Source: Pararge aegeria
Lineage: Eukaryota > Arthropoda > Insecta > Lepidoptera > Nymphalidae
DNA: 64,000 nt
NCBI RefSeq assembly: GCF_905163445.1
Contig: NC_053202.1
Location: forward strand, 1,426,001 to 1,490,000
Reading direction: 5' to 3'
The notes below the pieces were generated by a model, which had not been told where the DNA came from, did not search any database, and saw only the letters and a list, made by a program, of their open reading frames with translations. This document shows positions 60,481 to 64,000 of this stretch, one piece after another. Numbering within the stretch: the stretch's first letter is position 1; each line of letters begins with the position of its first letter. The position numbers and the translations under genes were made by a program.

Positions 60481-60756
60481 GATGATGATACATAGTAATC
60501 GCATAAACAAAGTACCACACCTGTAGTCTTACTCTTTGAGTTAACCACAGAATCAAGCGCGGCTGTAATTCCACGTTATATGTATGTATTATATCTCCTT
60601 AATGAATCTGAGCTTATTTGGATTCTGGATACAATTTGTATTGATTAGGGCTAGAGAGATTTGTGCTAACGTAAACGATCTATTTAGAAAGGTCGGGATC
60701 AGGGCTCCGTGATTTATGAGGCAAATGGAACTGTGAGAGAACCTACGACCGAACCT

Positions 60757-60846
60757 TCGACTGGCGCAGTGGGCAGCGACCCTGCTTTCTGAGTCCAAGG
60801 CCGTGGGTTCGATTCCCACAACTGGAAAATGTTTGTGTGATGATGA
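60757..60846 (+). mobile_element. SINE-A head, 3'-truncated
   Basis: TTCGACTGGCGCAGTGGGCA to the intact B box GGTTCGATTCC and GAAAATGTTTGTGTGATGAT, then it stops at the next, inverted SINE-A. Confidence 0.82.
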
Positions 60847-60847
60847 T

Positions 60848-61123
60848 ATCAATAAATAATAAATAAATAAAAATAAATAAATATACTTACGACAATAGAC
60901 ACACCGCCATTTAGCCCCAAAGTAAGCGTAGCTTGTGTTATGGGTACTGAGATGACTGATGAATATTTTGATAAATAATATATGTAAATACTTATAATAT
61001 ACAGATAAACACCCAGACACTGAAAAAAATTCATGTTCATCACACAAACATTTTCCAGCCGTGGGGACCCACGGCCTTGGACTCAGAAAGCAGGGTCGCT
61101 GCCCACTGCGCCAATCGGCCGTC
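60848..61123 (-). mobile_element. SINE-A copy, full length, inverted to its neighbour
   Basis: Head at 61123 (ATGACGGCCGATTGGCGCAG). The B-box region has lost a few bases (GGGTCCCCACGG). Long AATAAATAAATAAAAATAAA tail side at 60848-60885. Confidence 0.85.
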
Positions 61124-61150
61124 ATAATATATTGAGTTTATATATATATA

Positions 61151-61261
61151 ATCATCATATCGACCCATTACCGGCCCACTGTGGGGCACGGGTCTCCTCC
61201 CACAATGAGAAGGGGTTAAGGCCGTAGTCCACCACGCCAGCCCAGTGCGGATTGGTGGACT
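61151..61261 (-). mobile_element. SINE-B 3' part, 5'-truncated
   Basis: TCATCATATCGACCCATTAC through TTAAGGCCGTAGTCCACCAC to GTGCGGATTGGTGGAC, nearly the same segment as 33431-33531. Confidence 0.82.
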
Positions 61262-61274
61262 ATAAAATTTATAG

Positions 61275-61437
61275 AATGTATACATATACGTGAATAACAT
61301 CCATAAATACTTATAATATGGATACAAACACCCAGACTCTGAAAAACATTCATGTTCATCACACAAACATTTTCCAGCTGTGGGAATCAAACCCACGGCC
61401 CACCCAGAAAGCAGAATCGCTGTCAATCGGCCGTCAG
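61275..61437 (-). mobile_element. SINE-A copy, 3'-truncated
   Basis: Head at 61437 (TGACGGCCGATTGACAGCGA) with deletions. The B-box region reads GGTTTGATTCC. It ends in the CATAAATACTTATAATAT block. Confidence 0.8.
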
Positions 61438-62356
61438 AAAAAAAAAATACTGAGTGTTAGATATCAAGACGTTATTTCTAGACTTCATACCAACATAACA
61501 CAAGGCAGATGCTGCCAAACGGTAATCGGCAATGATCTTATCAGAAATCTGACAGTAGCTCTTATCTCGGCACATTTGAACGCTTGGCCTGCAGCCATTT
61601 ACACTCAAGACCGATTGGGGTCGGTTATTTCATGTAGAATAGAAATAATATTTTGAATCGGTTTCGCTGTGTGGTGCATAACTAAATTACTCTTCTAGAA
61701 GTGGAAAAAAATCCTTCTAGTAGAGTAATTTAGTAAAAAAAGATTCAGTGGTACTACACGGAGTTTTTTTTTATTGTTTCGCACCCAGTTATCCTCTGAC
61801 GTGATGTCAGAGACCTTCTTTATGCGACTTTTGCTCTGAATAAGTGCCAGCTCACGATTGTCGTGATATGGTTATGCTACATTGCTTTTTTTTTTTTTTA
61901 CTGCCTTTTAACTTTGCTTCTACTTTCTTCTTTCTTTCTACTTATGCGTGAGTGGCACTACATGGTATTACACGGGCTACACTAGATATGTCTTTTAAAG
62001 ATTGCTCTAGTGTTCCGAAATGCAATTCACAAAATTTTTAATACTTGACAGCAATGAAGAGATAAATACAATATTTTAAGTTTTGCTTAATAATGTATGG
62101 ATAATGAGTATAGCAGGTAGACTCTGGGGTAGCCCGGCTGATAGAATGACTTATTGATGACATATTTATTTTGCTCTATGGGTAACCGCCGAAATATTAT
62201 GATCAGATCGTGTCTTCGTACACCATCGGAGCTCTCGTTTTGTCTTGCTTACACTCAATGGCTTCTATACTAAATTATTAAATAATCTAGATTGTCTTTG
62301 CTAAACACATTGAAATTCCTATGAGTGAAAGCAGGAATGGTATGGACATAAACTTT
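61438..62356. other. Unassigned sequence with one hairpin
   Basis: 61681-61701 and 61714-61734 are 21-nt inverted copies with one mismatch around a 12-nt loop (arms ACTAAATTACTCTTCTAGAAG). No gene: the frame at 61318-61656 begins inside a SINE. Confidence 0.5.
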
Positions 62357-62645
62357 TTTTTTTAGCCACTACAAAGGCCTTGATTGCAATCTCACCTGGT
62401 GTGTGATGTGATGATGCAGTCTAAGATCGTAGCGGGCTAGTTAGTATGGTAGTCATGCCCGTAATTGGTTTCTACGCAACATCGCACCGGAACACTGCTT
62501 AGTGGCACGTATTCGTCAAAACAAGCCTCCCACCAGACCAGACCAGAGAAAATTCAGCAATTATAAATTCCGGGACTATATTATTTTCCGAACCCGGGAC
62601 CTCGTACTTAAATTCAGAGCTCTCACTGTTGCGTCGGGAGGTCAC
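62357..62645 (-). mobile_element. SINE-C copy, near full length
   Basis: Head at 62645 (GACCTCCCGACGCAACAGTG), B-box segment GGTCCCGGGTTCGG, and the TCTAAGATCGTAGCGGGCTA block. Poly(A) side at 62357. Confidence 0.8.
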
Positions 62646-62667
62646 AATGCAAGATTGCGTGAAGAAT

Positions 62668-62990
62668 AGTCAAAGTCAAATACTTCTTTATTCAAAATGT
62701 GTACATAGCAGTGAGTAGTGATGGCGATAACTACAATCTCAAACTTAAAACTAAAGCTACGAGGGTTCCAAACGCGCCCTGGTCTAAGAAGAGGCCCACA
62801 ACAAACTTAGCCGGGTGTTCTTTTTGTTATCACCAGCTCACATTGTCATTAGAAAATATTTAAGAAGCAACCTGGTTAGAGCAATTGTTCACACCCAAGC
62901 TTTTTTATCGTTTACGTAATCCTTTATACGGTAATAGGACTTTTCTATAAGCTTTCCCTTAATACAAACTTTGAACTTTGTTTAGTGAAA
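62668..62990 (-). pseudogene. LINE-F 3' end
   Basis: Minus strand. The last codons (from KFKVCIKGKLIEKSYYRIKD on) end near 62905, and the 3' UTR follows with GACCAGGGCGCGTTTGGAAC. The tail is at 62680 (GACTTTGAC on the minus strand). Truncated earlier than 34214. Confidence 0.7.
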
Positions 62991-63167
62991 TCCCTAAACA
63001 AACAATATATAAATTTGTTTGTCATTTAGTACAACAAGAACGGTAACTTTTAAAGGTCATGACACGTCAAATTAGTCCTTAAGTAACTGGGCTTGCTCAA
63101 ATTCAAGACCCTAGGAACGTCACTACATGGATTGTATGCTTTAAACAGACAAAGATTATTGTTATTT

Positions 63168-63266
63168 ACTTTGTTCCACTACCAGTTAGCCCTGGACAGC
63201 TATGGCCAATGCTGGTAAGCGACGATGCAGTCTAAAATGACAACGGAATAACCTGTTGTATGGAAG
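63168..63266 (-). mobile_element. SINE-C 3' part
   Basis: TTCCACTACCAGTTAGCCCT, GCGACGATGCAGTCTAAAAT and GGAATAACCTGTTG in family order, decayed. Confidence 0.6.
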
Positions 63267-63294
63267 TTACATAAAGTAAAATAGTTTTAGAAGA

Positions 63295-63450
63295 CAAAAT
63301 GTGATGGTGATAACAAAAAGAGCACCCGATTAAGGACGCGTTTGGGACTCTCGTAGCTTTAGTTTTGAGTTAACGAATGATTTATTATCCATCATTCCAT
63401 GTACACATTTTTGGTGTAATGTACGCATCAAAACGCCATCTATAGGCCGT
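63295..63450 (+). repeat. LINE-F 3' UTR fragment
   Basis: GTGATGGTGATAACAAAAAG, GGACGCGTTTGGGACTCTCG and GTACGCATCAAAACGCCATC. Confidence 0.65.
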
Positions 63451-63479
63451 GAAGAATTCTCAAACGGATATTTTACTAG

Positions 63480-63525
63480 TGTTTACATAGTACGTTATAC
63501 GCGTGCGCAGCCGCGGGAAGAGCTA
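63480..63525 (+). mobile_element. Helitron 3' end
   Basis: GCGTGCGCAGCCGCGGGAAG followed by AGCTAG and T. Only the terminal hairpin region is left. Confidence 0.5.
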
Positions 63526-64000
63526 GTACAATAAACCAACTAGACGACAAGAAAAGTAATAGATATCGACAGCAACAAATTCTATTTCAGTCAGCAAACT
63601 ATTATCCCGTATCTGACAAAGCGTCCTCAACATAAACATTCTGTAGAATCGCTTCCCAGCGACCGATTTGTATGCAAATTCACTAAAAATCAACGTCAGA
63701 AATCGCGTTTCGTCAAGTGAAATGTTTGCTCAGGAAGCTAGCGCGTGCTCCCATTGCGACTAATGTATTGACTACTGGAAAATATTATCACGTGTCAGCA
63801 TTGACTTATTGGTGGTAAAAATATAGTTCTAGGTTTAATAATTATCTTTATTTTATTCTTAAAATACAAAAACACTCTTGGCCTTGTAAGTTTTACAATT
63901 AAAACTAATATTTTTTTTGGTGCGACTTTTCAAAATTCTGTATTAATTTATTTTATACAAAAAATATATAATTCGTTTTATTTCTGTAAAATAAATAAAT
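63526..64000. other. Unique sequence; possible 3' UTR edge
   Basis: Repeat-free. 63540-63840 is CpG-containing and holds ATGCAAAT, an octamer match, near 63673. From 63840 the DNA is AT-rich; read on the minus strand it carries GAATAAAATAAAG near 63850, a possible polyadenylation signal of a gene entering from the right. This is only suggestive. Confidence 0.3.

Noticed and set aside
60589..61125. 178-codon frame on the minus strand
   Set aside because: It runs through two SINE-A copies and intervening repeat; the peptide is a reading of the SINE, also seen in the short frames at the other SINE-A copies.

Overview
The window looks like a piece of a butterfly or moth genome (Lepidoptera, perhaps a nymphalid). 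It is AT-rich and contains no intact protein-coding gene. Almost everything I can recognise is transposable-element debris: tRNA-derived SINEs (one family resembles the Metulj SINEs described from Heliconius), non-autonomous Helitrons with the lepidopteran 5' end TCC(A)TACTAATATTATAAATG, 3' ends of several LINE clades, hAT elements and fold-back elements. Family assignments rest on motifs and recalled consensus patterns, not on database searches.

Family nicknames used below. SINE-A: about 260 bp, A box like TGGCGCAGTGG, B box GGTTCGATTCC, tail of TATTTATTTATT (22 or more pieces). SINE-B: about 300 bp, tRNA-like head, tail of (TGA)n. SINE-C: about 295 bp, tRNA-like head, poly(A) tail. SINE-S: about 145 bp, two poly(A)-tailed insertions with clean target duplications. 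Fold-D: about 300 bp element with 55-60 bp terminal inverted repeats. LINE-F and LINE-G: 3' ends of Jockey/CR1-like LINEs. LINE-H: a LINE 3' UTR with a conserved stem-loop. LINE-I: a LINE with a conserved C-terminal domain. LINE-J and LINE-K: further LINE 3' ends. RTE: C-terminal ends of RTE-type LINEs. M: a dispersed repeat with a GTCTGTCTGTGG core.

Layout. 1-830 is unique sequence with a GC-rich patch, a perfect CRE (TGACGTCA) and a good splice donor; it could be a promoter and first non-coding exon. 830-2140 is AT-rich with nothing recognisable. 2140-7380 is a dense nest of SINE-B, Fold-D, SINE-C, LINE-I, M, LINE-F, SINE-A, LINE-J and a Helitron. 7700-20500 alternates Helitrons, SINEs and LINE tails, with an RTE relic at 9836-10324. 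20500-26500 is mainly Fold-D and SINE-B. 27247-28603 is a hAT element that keeps the transposase C-terminus. 29700-47100 is more of the same, interrupted by unique sequence around 32180-32780 that holds a TATA box and a small ORF. 47600-54100 has LINE-H tails, a hAT MITE and a 621-bp near-complete fold-back. 54100-63500 is LINE and SINE debris. The last 450 bp are again unique.

No genes can be seen working together. The value of the window lies in its insertion history: nested elements with target-site duplications, perfect hairpins with 4-nt loops that look like template-switch products, and two weak candidates for host transcription starts (about 300-620 and 32449-32620). If either is real, much of the window could be intron, but this is inference.
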